Assembly (NCBI RefSeq): GCF_001618005.1
Contig: NZ_LQXA01000034.1
Span: 1-64,000, forward strand
Source: Clavibacter tessellarius
GTDB taxonomy: Bacteria; Actinomycetota; Actinomycetes; Actinomycetales; Microbacteriaceae
DNA length: 64,000 nucleotides
Reading direction: 5' to 3'
Part shown: in pieces, positions 36,488 to 45,884 of the stretch
Layout of the letters: every line of letters starts with the position of its first letter
Numbering within the stretch: the stretch's first letter is position 1
Position numbers and translations under genes: made by a program
The notes under the pieces: generated by a model
Database searches by the model: none
Told to the model about the DNA's origin: nothing
The model's input: the letters and a program-made list of their open reading frames with translations, nothing else

Positions 36488-37506
36488 TCGTCGTGCCGCG
36501 CTCCATCATCCTGGGCCTCGCGGCGCTGTTCTCCGCGTACCACGTGATCCTCGGGCTCGTCGCCATCGCGGCCCCGGCGGATCCGGCCATCACCGTGCTC
36601 GCGATCGCCCTCTACGTGGTCGCCACCGGCATGAGCCTCTGGCCGAGGAGCCCCACGGTCATGCCGGCCTGGCTCGCGGCCTTCAACCTCGCGGTCGCCA
36701 TCGTCATGCCCATCCTCGTCACCAGCCAGCTCACCGCCGGGGCGACGCCGCCCTTCTCGACCTGGCACATCGCGGCCGTGGGCACGCTGATGACGATCAC
36801 GTCCGCGCGCCGCCGGCAGGGGTTCGCCTGGGCCGGCGTCCTGGTGCTCGCGATCCAGACGGTGCTCTGGGCGGGGCCGGGCGGGCTCGTCGACTACGGC
36901 GTCACGGGCAGCGCGCTGTGGGTGGCCGTCTCGCACGTCCTCGCGCACGCCCTGTCCAAGGCCGCCCGGGATGCGCGGCAGTTCCACCGTGCCGAGCGGG
37001 AGGCCGCCGACTGGCAGGCCGCGCAGGAGGCGCACCTCTACGAGCGGCAGTTCCGTCTCCGGCAGACAAGCCGCATGGCGGTCCCGATGCTCCGACGCAT
37101 CGTCGAGACCGGGGGCGACCTGTCGCCCGAGGAGCGGCAGGAGTGCCTCTACCTCGAGGGCGCGATCCGCGACGAGATCCGCGGACGCACGCTCCTCAAC
37201 GACGCCGTGCGGGAGGAGGTGATGCTCGCCCGCCGCCGGGGGACGGTCGTCACGCTCCTCGACGAGGGCGGCATCGACGACCTCGACGACGCCACGCGCG
37301 ACGTCGTGCTCGACCGGCTCGCGGAGGCGGTGCGGGACACGCGCGCGGACAAGATCATCGCGCGGACGGTGCCCGAGGGATCCGACACCGCCGTGACGGT
37401 CGTCGGCCTCAGCGTCGCCGGGGACGGCAGCGCGAGCCTGCTCGGCAGCGAGGACCTCGACGACGAGGTCGACCTCTGGCTCGAGATCCCGCGCCCGCGC
37501 CCCTGA
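36484..37506 (+). CDS. Degenerate histidine-kinase-like membrane protein, third member of signalling operon
   Basis: A 340-residue protein with five hydrophobic segments (residues 5-160) arranged like the preceding kinase, then a charged helix (SKAARDARQFHRAEREAAD) and an alpha/beta C-terminal domain. In place of an ATPase core it has YLEGAIRDEIRGRTLLNDAV and ARRRGTVVTLLDEGGIDDL, a pattern reminiscent of the N-box helix of degenerate kinase ATPase domains, but without N, G1 or G2 boxes and without a phosphoacceptor histidine motif. It is coupled by GTGA to the kinase gene. It may modulate the kinase or act as a co-sensor. Function is inferred from context only. Confidence 0.7.
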   Translation: MIVVPRSIILGLAALFSAYHVILGLVAIAAPADPAITVLAIALYVVATGMSLWPRSPTVMPAWLAAFNLAVAIVMPILVTSQLTAGATPPFSTWHIAAVGTLMTITSARRRQGFAWAGVLVLAIQTVLWAGPGGLVDYGVTGSALWVAVSHVLAHALSKAARDARQFHRAEREAADWQAAQEAHLYERQFRLRQTSRMAVPMLRRIVETGGDLSPEERQECLYLEGAIRDEIRGRTLLNDAVREEVMLARRRGTVVTLLDEGGIDDLDDATRDVVLDRLAEAVRDTRADKIIARTVPEGSDTAVTVVGLSVAGDGSASLLGSEDLDDEVDLWLEIPRPRP

Positions 37507-37556
37507 CCCGCGGTCGACCGGGACGGTCGGAGGGGCGGCGTCCGGGTCCGGGCGCT

Positions 37557-37602
37557 GAGAGACGCGGAGGCCGGTGATCCACCGGACGCCTCCGCGCCTC
37601 TC
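37557..37602 (+). terminator. Terminator of the signalling operon
   Basis: A long, nearly continuous hairpin: GAGAG, CGCGGAGG and CCGGTG on the left arm pair with CACCGG, CCTCCGCG and CTCTC on the right, with small bulges and a three-base loop. It begins 51 bases after the third gene. Confidence 0.75.
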
Positions 37603-37800
37603 CGGTCATCCCGATGACCCGAGCACCAGGATGATCCGCCCCCGGGCGTCGTCCGCTCACCACAGTTGGACGACGCCCTGTTGCGCGACCCGGGATCCGG
37701 GCCCCCCAGCACGACGAGTCTCACGGAGCGGGAGGGACCGGCCAAGTCGTCATTTCCGAGGACACGCGCGCCCGCACGATGTCCGGTCGGATCGGGCCGA
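37603..37800. other. Gene-free structured interval between convergent operons
   Basis: I see no convincing gene here. It contains the inverted repeat GGTCATC-cc-GATGACC (37604-37619), a perfect 11-bp hairpin GGGCGTCGTCC / GGACGACGCCC with a 13-base loop (37644-37678), and the palindromic CCCGGGATCCGGG-like run near 37690-37702. Base composition is somewhat less GC-extreme than in the flanking genes. These may be the 3' structures of the accDE transcript or a small RNA. Confidence 0.5.
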
Positions 37801-38055
37801 TCAGCCGGAGAAGCCGCGCCAGCGACCGGCCCCCGGCACCAGGGTGCCGCGGACCGTGCGCTGGGACCGCTGCCAGGCGTCGGGCGCCCGCCGGGCGGAC
37901 TGCTCGACGGCGGGGCCGGCCGCGAGGGCGGCGAGCACCGCGGTCGCGGCCGCGAGCTCCTCCGCCGTGGGGGACCCGCCGAGCACCCGGAGGCCGCCGC
38001 CGACCGGCCGGGCCGCGGGGGATCCGGCACCGGAGGAGTCGCGCGCGTCGCTCAC
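37801..38055 (-). CDS. accE: Acyl-CoA carboxylase epsilon subunit (AccE-like)
   Basis: An 84-residue protein starting at a GTG that overlaps the accD stop codon (GTGA). The core [23 protein letters not shown] followed by a basic tryptophan-containing tail, [13 protein letters not shown] with [11 protein letters not shown], is the pattern of actinobacterial carboxylase epsilon subunits. These bind the beta subunit and stimulate or stabilise the carboxylase holoenzyme. The first 20 residues are low-complexity. Its small size and poor conservation make it easy to miss, but the position immediately after accD, as in mycobacteria (AccD5-AccE5), supports the call. Confidence 0.82.
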   Translation of the reverse strand: MSDARDSSGAGSPAARPVGGGLRVLGGSPTAEELAAATAVLAALAAGPAVEQSARRAPDAWQRSQRTVRGTLVPGAGRWRGFSG

Positions 38056-39665
38056 AGCGGGATGTTCCCGTGCTTCTTGGGCGGCAGGCTCGCGCGCTTG
38101 GTGCGCAGCGCCCGGAGCGCCTTGACGACCGACGCGCGCGTGGCGGCCGGCTGGATCACGTTGTCGAGCTCGCCGCGCTCGGCCGCGAGGAACGGGCTCG
38201 CGACGTTGTACGTGTACTCGTTCGCGAGGCGCGTGCGCACGGCGGCGACGTCCTCGCCCGCGGCCTCGGCGCGCTTGATCTCGCCGCGGTAGAGGATGTT
38301 GACGGCGCCCTGGCCGCCCATCACCGCGATCTCGGCCGTCGGCCACGCGAGGTTGATGTCGGCGCCGAGCTGCTTGGAGCCCATGACGATGTAGGCGCCG
38401 CCGTAGGCCTTCCGCGTGATGACGGTGACGAGCGGCACGGTCGCCTCGGCGTACGCGTAGAGGAGCTTCGCGCCGCGGCGGATGACGCCCGTCCACTCCT
38501 GGTCGGTGCCGGGAAGGTAGCCGGGCACGTCGACGAGCGTGAGGATCGGGATGGAGAACGCGTCGCAGAAGCGCACGAACCGGCTGGCCTTCTCGCCCGC
38601 CTCGATGTTGAGCGTGCCCGCCATCGCGTTCGGCTGGTTCGCGACGATGCCGACCGAGCGTCCCTCGACGCGGGCGAAGCCGACGATGATGTTCGGCGCG
38701 AAGAGCGGCTGCGTCTCGAGGAACTCGCCGTCGTCGACGACGAGCTCGATGATCGTCCTCATGTCGTACGGCTGGTTCGGGCTGTCCGGGATGATCGTGT
38801 CGAGCTCGAGGTCGCGGGCCGTGATCTCGAGGTCGGCCGTGCGCGGGAACTCCGGCAGCTCGGCGAGGTTGTTGTCCGGCAGGAAGCCGAGGAGGGTGCG
38901 CGCGTAGTCGAGCGCGTCGTCCTCGTCGCTCGCGAGGTAGTGGGAGACGCCTGAGACGCGGTTGTGCGTGAGTGCGCCGCCGAGCTCCTCGAAGCCGACC
39001 TCCTCGCCCGTGACGGTCTTGATCACGTCGGGGCCGGTGACGAACATGTGGCTGGTCTTGTCGACCATGATCACGAAGTCGGTGAGCGCGGGGGAGTAGA
39101 CGGCGCCGCCCGCCGCCGGGCCCATGATGAGCGAGATCTGCGGGATGACGCCCGACGCGCGGGTGTTCAGGCGGAAGATCTCGCCGTACTTGCCGAGCGC
39201 GACCACGCCCTCCTGGATGCGCGCGCCGCCCGAGTCGAGGATGCCGATGATGGGCACGCCCGTCTTGATGGCGAGCTCCATGACCTTGATGATCTTCTCG
39301 CCCGCGACCTCGCCGAGCGAGCCGCCGAAGATCGTGAAGTCCTGCGAGTAGACGGCGACCTGGCGCCCGTTGACGGTGCCCGTGCCCGTGACGACGGAGT
39401 CGCCGTACGGCCGCTTCGCGTCCATGCCGAACGCGTGCGTGCGGTGGCGCACGAACTCGTCGAGCTCCACGAACGACCCGTGGTCGAGCAGCTGGTCGAT
39501 GCGCTCGCGGGCGGTCATCTTGCCGCGCGCGTGCTGCTTCTCGATGGCGGCCTCGCCGCTCGCGGTGACGGCCTCGTGGTAGCGCCTCTTCAGGTCGGCG
39601 AGCTTCCCGGCGGTCGTGTACATGTCCGGGGCGGCGGCGCCCTCGTCTGGCTCGTGTGCAGTCAC
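38052..39665 (-). CDS. accD5: Acyl-CoA carboxylase beta subunit (propionyl-CoA carboxylase, AccD5-like)
   Basis: Carboxyltransferase subunit, 537 residues, that transfers carboxyl from carboxybiotin to propionyl- or acetyl-CoA. The N-terminal half has [29 protein letters not shown] and [17 protein letters not shown] (acyl-CoA oxyanion hole); the C-terminal half has [14 protein letters not shown] and [15 protein letters not shown] (biotin-binding side), ending [15 protein letters not shown] as in AccD5. The start is GTG at 39665, seven bases after TACAGT on the minus strand, which suggests a leaderless message. It is divergent from birA, whose product biotinylates the partner alpha subunit. 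Confidence 0.93.
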   Translation of the reverse strand: MTAHEPDEGAAAPDMYTTAGKLADLKRRYHEAVTASGEAAIEKQHARGKMTARERIDQLLDHGSFVELDEFVRHRTHAFGMDAKRPYGDSVVTGTGTVNGRQVAVYSQDFTIFGGSLGEVAGEKIIKVMELAIKTGVPIIGILDSGGARIQEGVVALGKYGEIFRLNTRASGVIPQISLIMGPAAGGAVYSPALTDFVIMVDKTSHMFVTGPDVIKTVTGEEVGFEELGGALTHNRVSGVSHYLASDEDDALDYARTLLGFLPDNNLAELPEFPRTADLEITARDLELDTIIPDSPNQPYDMRTIIELVVDDGEFLETQPLFAPNIIVGFARVEGRSVGIVANQPNAMAGTLNIEAGEKASRFVRFCDAFSIPILTLVDVPGYLPGTDQEWTGVIRRGAKLLYAYAEATVPLVTVITRKAYGGAYIVMGSKQLGADINLAWPTAEIAVMGGQGAVNILYRGEIKRAEAAGEDVAAVRTRLANEYTYNVASPFLAAERGELDNVIQPAATRASVVKALRALRTKRASLPPKKHGNIPL

Positions 39666-39672
39666 CCGCCTC

Positions 39673-39768
39673 ACTGTACCGGCGGGTCGGGGCGCGGCCC
39701 TTGTGGGGAGTGCACAGAAGGTCGCGCGCCGGGGGTGCGGTCTCCTCCTGCTCGGCGCTCGGTACGGT
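39673..39768. promoter_or_regulatory. Divergent accD / birA promoters
   Basis: TACAGT (39673-39678, minus strand) is seven bases from the accD start. TACGGT (39763-39768, plus strand) is six bases from the birA start. The 109-base interval therefore appears to drive both genes as leaderless transcripts. Confidence 0.5.
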
Positions 39769-39774
39769 GACCGC

Positions 39775-40557
39775 ATGGACCTCCCGCTCAGCCGCCTCGC
39801 CGCCCCGCGGCTCCTCGCCCTCGACACCGCGGGATCCACCAACGACGAGCTGACGCGGCGGGCCGCGGGCGATCCGTCGGCGTGGCCCGACGGGTCCGTC
39901 GTCGTCACGCTCGATCAGACCGCGGGCCGCGGACGCCGGGGGCGCGTCTGGGTCGCGCCGCCCGGCCGGACGCTGGCCGTGAGCGTCCTCTGCGCTCCCG
40001 CGCGCGCCGAGCTCGACCCGGGCTGGCTGCCGCTCATGGCCGGGCTCGCGCTCGTCGAGACGCTGCGCGCGGTCGTGCCGGCGCCCGCCGTGGTGACGCT
40101 CAAGTGGCCGAACGACGTGCACGTCGATGGGCGCAAGGTCTCCGGGATCCTCGGCGAGCTCGTGTCGCCCGGCCGCTACGCGCTCGGGACGGGACTCAAC
40201 CTGACGCTCGAGGAGGACGAGCTGCCCACGCGCACCTCCACGTCCCTGCGGCTCTCGGGCGTCGCCGAGCCGGACGGGGACGCGATCCTCGCAGCGTTCC
40301 TCCGGGCCTTCGGCGCGCGCCGTGCGGCGTGGGAGCGGGCGGGCGGCGACGCGCGCGCCGCCGGCCTCGCGGAGGAGCTCGCGCGCACGTGCGCGACCAT
40401 CGGCCGCGACGTGCGCGTCGAGCTGCCGGGCGGCGGCGAGCTCCTCGGCCGGGCGACGGGGGTGGACGACCACGGTCGGCTCACCGTCGAGTCGGCCGGG
40501 GATCCGGCCGTGACGTCTGTCGCCGCGGGGGACGTGACGCATCTGCGGTATCAATGA
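39775..40557 (+). CDS. birA: Biotin-[acetyl-CoA-carboxylase] ligase
   Basis: Attaches biotin to the carboxyl-carrier lysine (here probably K555 of the alpha subunit); 260 residues. It is the monofunctional type without the N-terminal DNA-binding domain. [30 protein letters not shown] (biotin-AMP loop), [20 protein letters not shown] and the C-terminal SH3-like domain ([16 protein letters not shown]) are present in order. The ATG at 39775 is taken because TACGGT sits six bases upstream. It is followed after three bases by the PH-domain gene, an arrangement shared with mycobacteria. Confidence 0.93.
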   Translation: MDLPLSRLAAPRLLALDTAGSTNDELTRRAAGDPSAWPDGSVVVTLDQTAGRGRRGRVWVAPPGRTLAVSVLCAPARAELDPGWLPLMAGLALVETLRAVVPAPAVVTLKWPNDVHVDGRKVSGILGELVSPGRYALGTGLNLTLEEDELPTRTSTSLRLSGVAEPDGDAILAAFLRAFGARRAAWERAGGDARAAGLAEELARTCATIGRDVRVELPGGGELLGRATGVDDHGRLTVESAGDPAVTSVAAGDVTHLRYQ

Positions 40558-40560
40558 GGC

Positions 40561-41355
40561 ATGGCGCACACGGGTGACACGCAGCGGTACGCACCCGGGG
40601 AGGGCGGTCGGGCGCTGCCCGTCCGCGGCGGACGCCGGGCCCGGCGCAAGGCCGAGAAGGCGGAGCGCGAGCGCCTGGCCGAGGAGGAGGCCGGTCGTCT
40701 GACGGGCGTCCACGACGTGGATCCGCGCCTCGGCCGTCCCGTCGCCCCGCCCGCCGCGCCGACCCAGCAGATCCCGGCGGCGGAGCCCGAGCGCGTGCTC
40801 GTGCGGCTGCGGCCGCACGGCCGGGCGCTGACGATCCCCGTGCTGCTCCTCATCGCCATCTGCCTCACGGCCGGCTACTTCGGCGCGTGGTTCCCGGAGC
40901 CGTGGGAGAACGTGCTGCTGCTCGTGTCGCTCGCGGGCGTCGCGGTGTTCGTGACGCTGCTGCCCGTGCTCGTGTGGCTCAACCGCCGGTACACGGTGAC
41001 GACCCGGCGCCTGATCATCTCCCACGGCTTCTTCGTGCGCACCCGCCAGGAGCTCCTGCACTCGCGCGGATACGACGTGACCCTCCGCCGCGGACCGCTC
41101 CAGCACCTGCACCGCAGCGGGAACGTCACCGTCAACGCGGGCCTCGAGTCGCCCGTCGTGCTGCGCGACGTCCCGTCCGCGCACCTGGTGGTGCAGGCGC
41201 TGCAGGACCTCATGGAGGAGAACGCGAACATGGTGGCGGAGCGCCGTCGCCAGGAGGAGTCGCGACGCGGCCGACCCGGGGATCCGATGTGGCGGCAGCA
41301 GGACGACGGCCGGGCGCCGTGGGGCGACGACACCGCGCCCTGGGAGCGCGGCTGA
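40561..41355 (+). CDS. PH-domain membrane protein (bPH2/DUF304-like)
   Basis: A 264-residue membrane-anchored protein of unknown function. A long basic tail (RRARRKAEKAERERLAEEEAG) precedes two transmembrane helices at about 95-113 and 118-140. A bacterial pleckstrin-homology domain follows: RRYTVTTRRLIISHGFFVRT, DVTLRRGPLQHL, GNVTVNAG and SAHLVVQALQDLMEE. The C-terminal 40 residues are charged and disordered. It lies directly after birA with a three-base gap. Mycobacteria have the same type of gene between birA and purK (Rv3278c), so the neighbourhood is conserved although no mechanism is known. Confidence 0.82.
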   Translation: MAHTGDTQRYAPGEGGRALPVRGGRRARRKAEKAERERLAEEEAGRLTGVHDVDPRLGRPVAPPAAPTQQIPAAEPERVLVRLRPHGRALTIPVLLLIAICLTAGYFGAWFPEPWENVLLLVSLAGVAVFVTLLPVLVWLNRRYTVTTRRLIISHGFFVRTRQELLHSRGYDVTLRRGPLQHLHRSGNVTVNAGLESPVVLRDVPSAHLVVQALQDLMEENANMVAERRRQEESRRGRPGDPMWRQQDDGRAPWGDDTAPWERG

Positions 41356-41515
41356 GGCGACGCCGCCGCACGATCGCGGGAGGCGCGTGCGCGCTGCGGG
41401 CCCGACCGCGATGCGGGAGGATGTGCGGTGGCGCGACGGCCGGGGACGCCGGTCGTCCGCGCCCGTCGCCGTGCCGCATCCGCGCGCCGCGCCCACCCAC
41501 CTGGAGGAGGACACC

Positions 41516-42643
41516 ATGACGCCCACCGTCGGAGTCGTCGGAGGCGGGCAGCTCGCCCGCATGATGATCGCGCCCGCCGTGGAGCTCGGCATCGGGATCC
41601 GCGTGCTCGCCGAGGCCGAGGGCATGTCCGCCGGCCTCGCCGCCACCGCCGTCGGCGACCACCGCGACCTCGACGCGGTCCGCGCCTTCGCGCGCGAGGT
41701 GGACGTGATCACCTTCGACCACGAGCACGTCCCGCAGCACGTGCTGCGCGCGCTCGTCGCCGAGGGCGTCGCGGTGCACCCGGGCCCGGACGCCCTCCTC
41801 GTCGCGCAGGACAAGCTGCTGATGCGCGAGCGGCTCGAGCAGCTCGGCGTGCCCGTCCCCGTCTGGGCGCAGGTCGCCGACCGGGACGCGCTCGCCGCGT
41901 TCCTCGCGGACAACGGCGGCGTCGCGGTCGTGAAGACGCCGCGCGGCGGCTACGACGGCAAGGGCGTGCGGGTCGTGCGCTCGGCCGACGACGCCGACGA
42001 CTGGTTCCAGGCCCTCGACGCCGGCGACGCGCTGCTCGCGGAGGAGCTCGTGGACTACGCGCGCGAGCTCGCCCAGTCCGTCGCGCGTCGCCCGTCCGGC
42101 GACATCGTGGCGTGGCCGGTGGTCGAGTCCATCCAGCGCGACGGCGTCTGCGCGGAGGTCATCGCGCCCGCCCACGGCGCGACGCCCCGCCTCCGCGAGG
42201 CCGCCGAGGAGATGGCGCGCGGCATCGCCGAGGGCCTGGGCGTCACGGGCGTGCTCGCGGTCGAGCTGTTCGAGACGGTCGACGGCCGCCTCCTCGTCAA
42301 CGAGCTCGCGATGCGGCCTCACAACACGGGCCACTGGTCGATGGACGGCGCCGTCACGGGCCAGTTCGAGCAGCACCTGCGCGCCGTGCTCGACCTGCCG
42401 CTCGGGTCACCCCGGCCGCTCGCGCCGTGGTCGGTCATGATCAACGTGCTCGGCGGACCGGAGACGGGCACCATCGCCGACCGCTACCCGCAGGCGCTCG
42501 CCGACCAGCCGGAGGCGCGGTTCCACTTCTACGGCAAGGAGCCGCGCCCGGGCCGCAAGGTCGGGCACGTCACGGTGGTGGGTGACGACCTCGACGAGGT
42601 CGCGTACCGGGCGCGGGCGGCGGCGGCCTTCTTCCGCGGCTGA
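41516..42643 (+). CDS. purK: N5-carboxyaminoimidazole ribonucleotide synthase
   Basis: ATP-grasp enzyme that carboxylates AIR at N5 with bicarbonate in purine synthesis; 375 residues. The N-terminal VGVVGGGQLARMMIAPAVEL is diagnostic. FDHEHVPQHVLRAL, TPRGGYDGKGVRV (ATP-grasp loop), VFEVELFETVDGRLLVNELA-like residues LAVELFETVDGRLLVNE and MRPHNTGHWSMDG follow. The ATG at 41516 has an excellent Shine-Dalgarno, GGAGGAGG (41503-41510). The 160-base upstream gap otherwise holds only a weak GAGGAT -10 candidate at 41417-41422. Acts before PurE, encoded 120 bases downstream. Confidence 0.94.
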   Translation: MTPTVGVVGGGQLARMMIAPAVELGIGIRVLAEAEGMSAGLAATAVGDHRDLDAVRAFAREVDVITFDHEHVPQHVLRALVAEGVAVHPGPDALLVAQDKLLMRERLEQLGVPVPVWAQVADRDALAAFLADNGGVAVVKTPRGGYDGKGVRVVRSADDADDWFQALDAGDALLAEELVDYARELAQSVARRPSGDIVAWPVVESIQRDGVCAEVIAPAHGATPRLREAAEEMARGIAEGLGVTGVLAVELFETVDGRLLVNELAMRPHNTGHWSMDGAVTGQFEQHLRAVLDLPLGSPRPLAPWSVMINVLGGPETGTIADRYPQALADQPEARFHFYGKEPRPGRKVGHVTVVGDDLDEVAYRARAAAAFFRG

Positions 42644-42750
42644 CGGGGACGGGCGGGGGCGTCCGCCGCGAGCGCACGGGGCGTCCGTCCGCGGGGGATC
42701 CGCGACGCGCGCGGCTGCGTGGCGCGACGGGGCGCCCAGCATCGCGCGCC

Positions 42751-42756
42751 TAGCAT
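42751..42756 (+). promoter_or_regulatory. Leaderless-type -10 box of purE
   Basis: TAGCAT ends seven bases before the GTG at 42764. The box contains the ATG at 42755, which argues that this upstream ATG is not the translation start. Confidence 0.5.
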
Positions 42757-42763
42757 GGAGCCC

Positions 42764-43279
42764 GTGAATCCCGACACCTCGCCCCTCGTCGGCCTCGTCA
42801 TGGGCTCCGACTCCGACTGGAACGTGATGGAGAAGGCGTCCGACGCCCTCCACGCGCTCGGCATCGCCCACGAGGTCCAGGTGCTCTCGGCCCACCGCAC
42901 GCCCGAGCGGATGATCGCCTACGGCCAGGCCGCGCGCGAGCGCGGCATCCGCGTCATCGTCGCGGGCGCGGGCGGCGCGGCCCACCTGCCCGGCATGCTC
43001 GCCTCCGTCACGACCCTGCCCGTCATCGGCGTGCCCGTGCCGCTGAAGACGCTCGACGGCATGGACTCGCTGCTCTCCATCGTGCAGATGCCCGCCGGCG
43101 TGCCCGTGGCCACCGTGTCCATCGGCGGCGCGGAGAACGCGGGGCTCCTCGCCGCCCGCATCCTCTCCACCACGGACGCGCGCATCGCCGACGCCCTCGA
43201 GCGGCACCGCACGGAGCTGGCGGGGCTCGTGGAGCAGAAGGACGCCGCGCTGCAGCAGAAGGTCCAGCGGCGCACGTGA
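42764..43279 (+). CDS. purE: N5-carboxyaminoimidazole ribonucleotide mutase
   Basis: Class I PurE, converting N5-CAIR to CAIR in purine synthesis; 171 residues. [20 protein letters not shown] binds the phosphate, [11 protein letters not shown] carries the catalytic histidine and [18 protein letters not shown] with [15 protein letters not shown] and [20 protein letters not shown] complete the fold. I choose the GTG at 42764 on promoter geometry; the ATG at 42755 would add three residues. The stop codon overlaps the start of the LCP gene by GTGA, tying a purine gene to a cell-wall gene. Confidence 0.93.
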   Translation: MNPDTSPLVGLVMGSDSDWNVMEKASDALHALGIAHEVQVLSAHRTPERMIAYGQAARERGIRVIVAGAGGAAHLPGMLASVTTLPVIGVPVPLKTLDGMDSLLSIVQMPAGVPVATVSIGGAENAGLLAARILSTTDARIADALERHRTELAGLVEQKDAALQQKVQRRT

Positions 43280-44625
43280 GCCTCACCCAGCCCATCCGGC
43301 ACCCGGACACCGCGTCGCCGCGCATCATGACCACGCGGGCCTGGTGGCTCGTCGTGCTGAACGTGCTCATCCCGGGATCCGCCCAGGTGCTCGCGGGGAA
43401 CCGCCGGCTCGGCCGCGTCGGGCTCGCCTCGACGCTCGTCGTCTGGGTGGTCGGCGTCGTCGCCGCGGGCCTCGCGCTCTTCGCCCGCGGTGCCCTGATC
43501 CAGCTGGTGTCCGAGGAGTGGGTGCTCCTCGCGCTGCAGGTGCTGCTCGCGGCCTACGCCGTGCTCTGGGTGGTGCTCGCGCTCGACACCCTGCGGCTCG
43601 CGCGCATCATCCGCGTCTCACCGCGGGCCCGGCCGGTCATCGCGGCCCTCTCCGTGCTGCTGATGGTGGGCACCGCCGGGTCCGCCGGGTACGCCGCCTA
43701 CGTGGTGGGCGTCGGCCGCGGCGCCCTCGGCGGCATCTTCGGCGACTACGCCGGCGAGCCTCCCGTCGACGGCCGGTACAACATCATGCTGCTCGGCGGC
43801 GACGCGGGCAGCGACCGGGCGGGCCTCCGCCCCGACAGCATCACCGTGGTCAGCATCGACGCCGCCACGGGCCGGGCCACCATGGTCGGCCTCCCGCGCG
43901 ACATGGAGGACGTGCCGTTCTCCGACGGGTCGCCGCTCACGGCGCGCTACCCGAAGGGGTACACGCACTGCGACGTCGACGCCTGCATGCTCAACTCCAT
44001 CTACACGGAGGTCGAGGTCTACAAGCAGGACCTCTACCCGGACGCGAAGGCGAAGGGCAGCCTGCCGGGCATCGAGGCCATGCGCGAGGCCGTGCAGGGC
44101 GTGACCGGGCTCACGATCCAGTACTACGTGCTCATCGACATGCAGGGCTTCTCCGACATGGTCGACGCGCTCGGCGGCATCGACGTCGACGTGAAGCGCC
44201 GCATCGGCATGGGCTCCGGCCACGACGACAAGTTCCGTCCGGTGCCCATCCCCGAGTGGATCGAGCCCGGCCAGCAGAAGCTCGACGGCTACCACGCCCT
44301 CTGGTACGCGCGCTCCCGCTATCAGGCCAGCGACTACGACCGCATGACGCGCCAGCGCGAGGTGCAGCAGGCCGTCGTGCGGCAGTTCGACCCGGCCAAC
44401 GTGCTCACCAAGTTCGACGCCATCGCGCAGGCCGGCACGCAGGTCGTGAAGACCGACATCCCGCGCGGCACGCTCGGCTCCTTCACGCAGCTCGCGCTGA
44501 AGACGAAGGACCAGCCGATCGACGACCTCGAGATCGTGCCGCCGCGCTTCAACTCGCAGAAGCCCGACTTCCCGGCGATCCGCCAGGCCATCCAGCAGCA
44601 GTTCGCGCAGGGCTCCGCCGGCTGA
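43276..44625 (+). CDS. LytR-CpsA-Psr (LCP) family cell-wall glycopolymer ligase
   Basis: A 449-residue membrane protein expected to transfer undecaprenyl-linked glycopolymers onto peptidoglycan outside the membrane. The N-terminal 135 residues contain about four hydrophobic segments (ending [18 protein letters not shown]). The LCP domain follows: [22 protein letters not shown] (pyrophosphate-binding arginine), [30 protein letters not shown] and [21 protein letters not shown] with [12 protein letters not shown]. It overlaps purE by four bases and opens the polysaccharide region, so it is the likely attachment enzyme for the glycan made by the genes downstream. Confidence 0.92.
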   Translation: MSLTQPIRHPDTASPRIMTTRAWWLVVLNVLIPGSAQVLAGNRRLGRVGLASTLVVWVVGVVAAGLALFARGALIQLVSEEWVLLALQVLLAAYAVLWVVLALDTLRLARIIRVSPRARPVIAALSVLLMVGTAGSAGYAAYVVGVGRGALGGIFGDYAGEPPVDGRYNIMLLGGDAGSDRAGLRPDSITVVSIDAATGRATMVGLPRDMEDVPFSDGSPLTARYPKGYTHCDVDACMLNSIYTEVEVYKQDLYPDAKAKGSLPGIEAMREAVQGVTGLTIQYYVLIDMQGFSDMVDALGGIDVDVKRRIGMGSGHDDKFRPVPIPEWIEPGQQKLDGYHALWYARSRYQASDYDRMTRQREVQQAVVRQFDPANVLTKFDAIAQAGTQVVKTDIPRGTLGSFTQLALKTKDQPIDDLEIVPPRFNSQKPDFPAIRQAIQQQFAQGSAG

Positions 44626-44643
44626 TGCGTGCGGCCGGACCCG

Positions 44644-45783
44644 CTACAGGTCGGCGTGCAGCTGCCACACCTTCTCGGCCGCGTCGCGCCAGCTGAACGC
44701 GCGCGCCCGGTCCTGGCCCACGACCGCGAGCCGCTCGCGCGCGGCCGTGTCGGAGAGGAGGCCGCCGATGGCCTCGGCGAGGCGCAGGGGGTAGCCGTCG
44801 ACGTCCTCCCGGGGCACGACGACGCCCGCGTCCGCCGCGACCTCGAGGAGCGCGGGCGCGTCCGAGTGCACGACGGGCGTGCCGAACGACAGCGCCTCGA
44901 TCACGGGCAGCCCGAAGCCCTCGGAGAGGCTCGGGTGGACGAAGACCGTGGCACGGTCGAGGACGACCGCGAGGTCGCCGTCGGACAGGGAGCCGAGGCT
45001 GCGCACGCGCGACGGGTCGACGCCCGCCTCGTCCGCGACCTGGGCGAGCTCGACGTCGCCCCACGTCGCGGGGCCGACGACGAGGAGCGGCAGGTCGCCG
45101 GTCTCGGGGCGGACGAGCGCCTGCACGAGCGCCTGGACCCCCTTGCGCGGCTCGAGGCTGCCCACCGTGAGGAGGTAGTCGGCCGGCAGGTCGAGCTCCG
45201 CCGCACGCGCGTCCGGGTCCTCGGGCAGCGCGATGCGGGGGCTGACGGCGCCGCCGATCACGCGCACGCGGTCGCCCAGGTCGACGAACCGCGCCAGCTC
45301 CTCGGCCAGCGCGTGCGAGGGCACGACCACGGCGTCCGCGTGCTTGCGGGCTCGCTTCGCCATGGCCTTCGTCCACGAGACGGACGCGCTCGTCATGCTC
45401 TCGGGGTGGGTCCACGCGTTGACGTCGTGGATGGTCGCGACGATCTGGTCGTTCGTGTTCACGCGGTCGTGGCGGCGCAGCGGCGCCAGCAGGCTCGGCG
45501 CGTGCACCATGCCGGAGGTGCCGGGCGTGGGCAGGCCGAGCTGCCAGGCGCGCGACAGCTCGCGGCGGGGGAGCGGCACGCGCGTGATCCGGGCGAGGCC
45601 GGGCAGGCGCTGCTCGAGGTCGGCGGTCTGCTCGGGGGTGACGGCGGAGACGACGCCCTCGACCTCGCACCCGCTCGGGGTGGCGGCGATGACGGCGCTC
45701 GTCAGGTCCTCGGCGTAGCGGCCCATGCCGCCGGGGATGGGCCCGGTCAGCTGGTCGATGATCACGCGCAGCGTGGTGGTCAC
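44644..45783 (-). CDS. GT4-family glycosyltransferase
   Basis: A 379-residue GT-B glycosyltransferase of the mannosyl/rhamnosyl type acting at the cytoplasmic membrane face. The N-terminal acceptor domain has DQLTGPIPGGMGRYAEDL and VATIHDVNAWTHPES. The donor domain has LTVGSLEPRKGVQALVQAL, the FVHPSLSEGFGLPVIEALS loop with paired glutamates, and GTPVVHSDAPALLEVA. The start is GTG at 45783 behind GGAGG. A TACGAT -10 candidate (45829-45834, minus strand) suggests its own promoter after wzt. Sugar and acceptor are not known; the context indicates a surface glycan. Confidence 0.85.
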   Translation of the reverse strand: MTTTLRVIIDQLTGPIPGGMGRYAEDLTSAVIAATPSGCEVEGVVSAVTPEQTADLEQRLPGLARITRVPLPRRELSRAWQLGLPTPGTSGMVHAPSLLAPLRRHDRVNTNDQIVATIHDVNAWTHPESMTSASVSWTKAMAKRARKHADAVVVPSHALAEELARFVDLGDRVRVIGGAVSPRIALPEDPDARAAELDLPADYLLTVGSLEPRKGVQALVQALVRPETGDLPLLVVGPATWGDVELAQVADEAGVDPSRVRSLGSLSDGDLAVVLDRATVFVHPSLSEGFGLPVIEALSFGTPVVHSDAPALLEVAADAGVVVPREDVDGYPLRLAEAIGGLLSDTAARERLAVVGQDRARAFSWRDAAEKVWQLHADL

Positions 45784-45884
45784 GATCCTCCATGTCGCGC
45801 GGGTGTCGGGCGGGCCCGCGGGAGGACCATCGTACCGGCGCGGGCGGCCGCGACCGGGGAGGAGCGCGCAGGGGCGCGGCGGGC

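Noticed and set aside
37574-38292. Plus-strand open frames across the accE gap
   Set aside because: They are low-complexity Arg/Ala/Pro sequences partly antisense to accE and accD, without a convincing RBS or homology.
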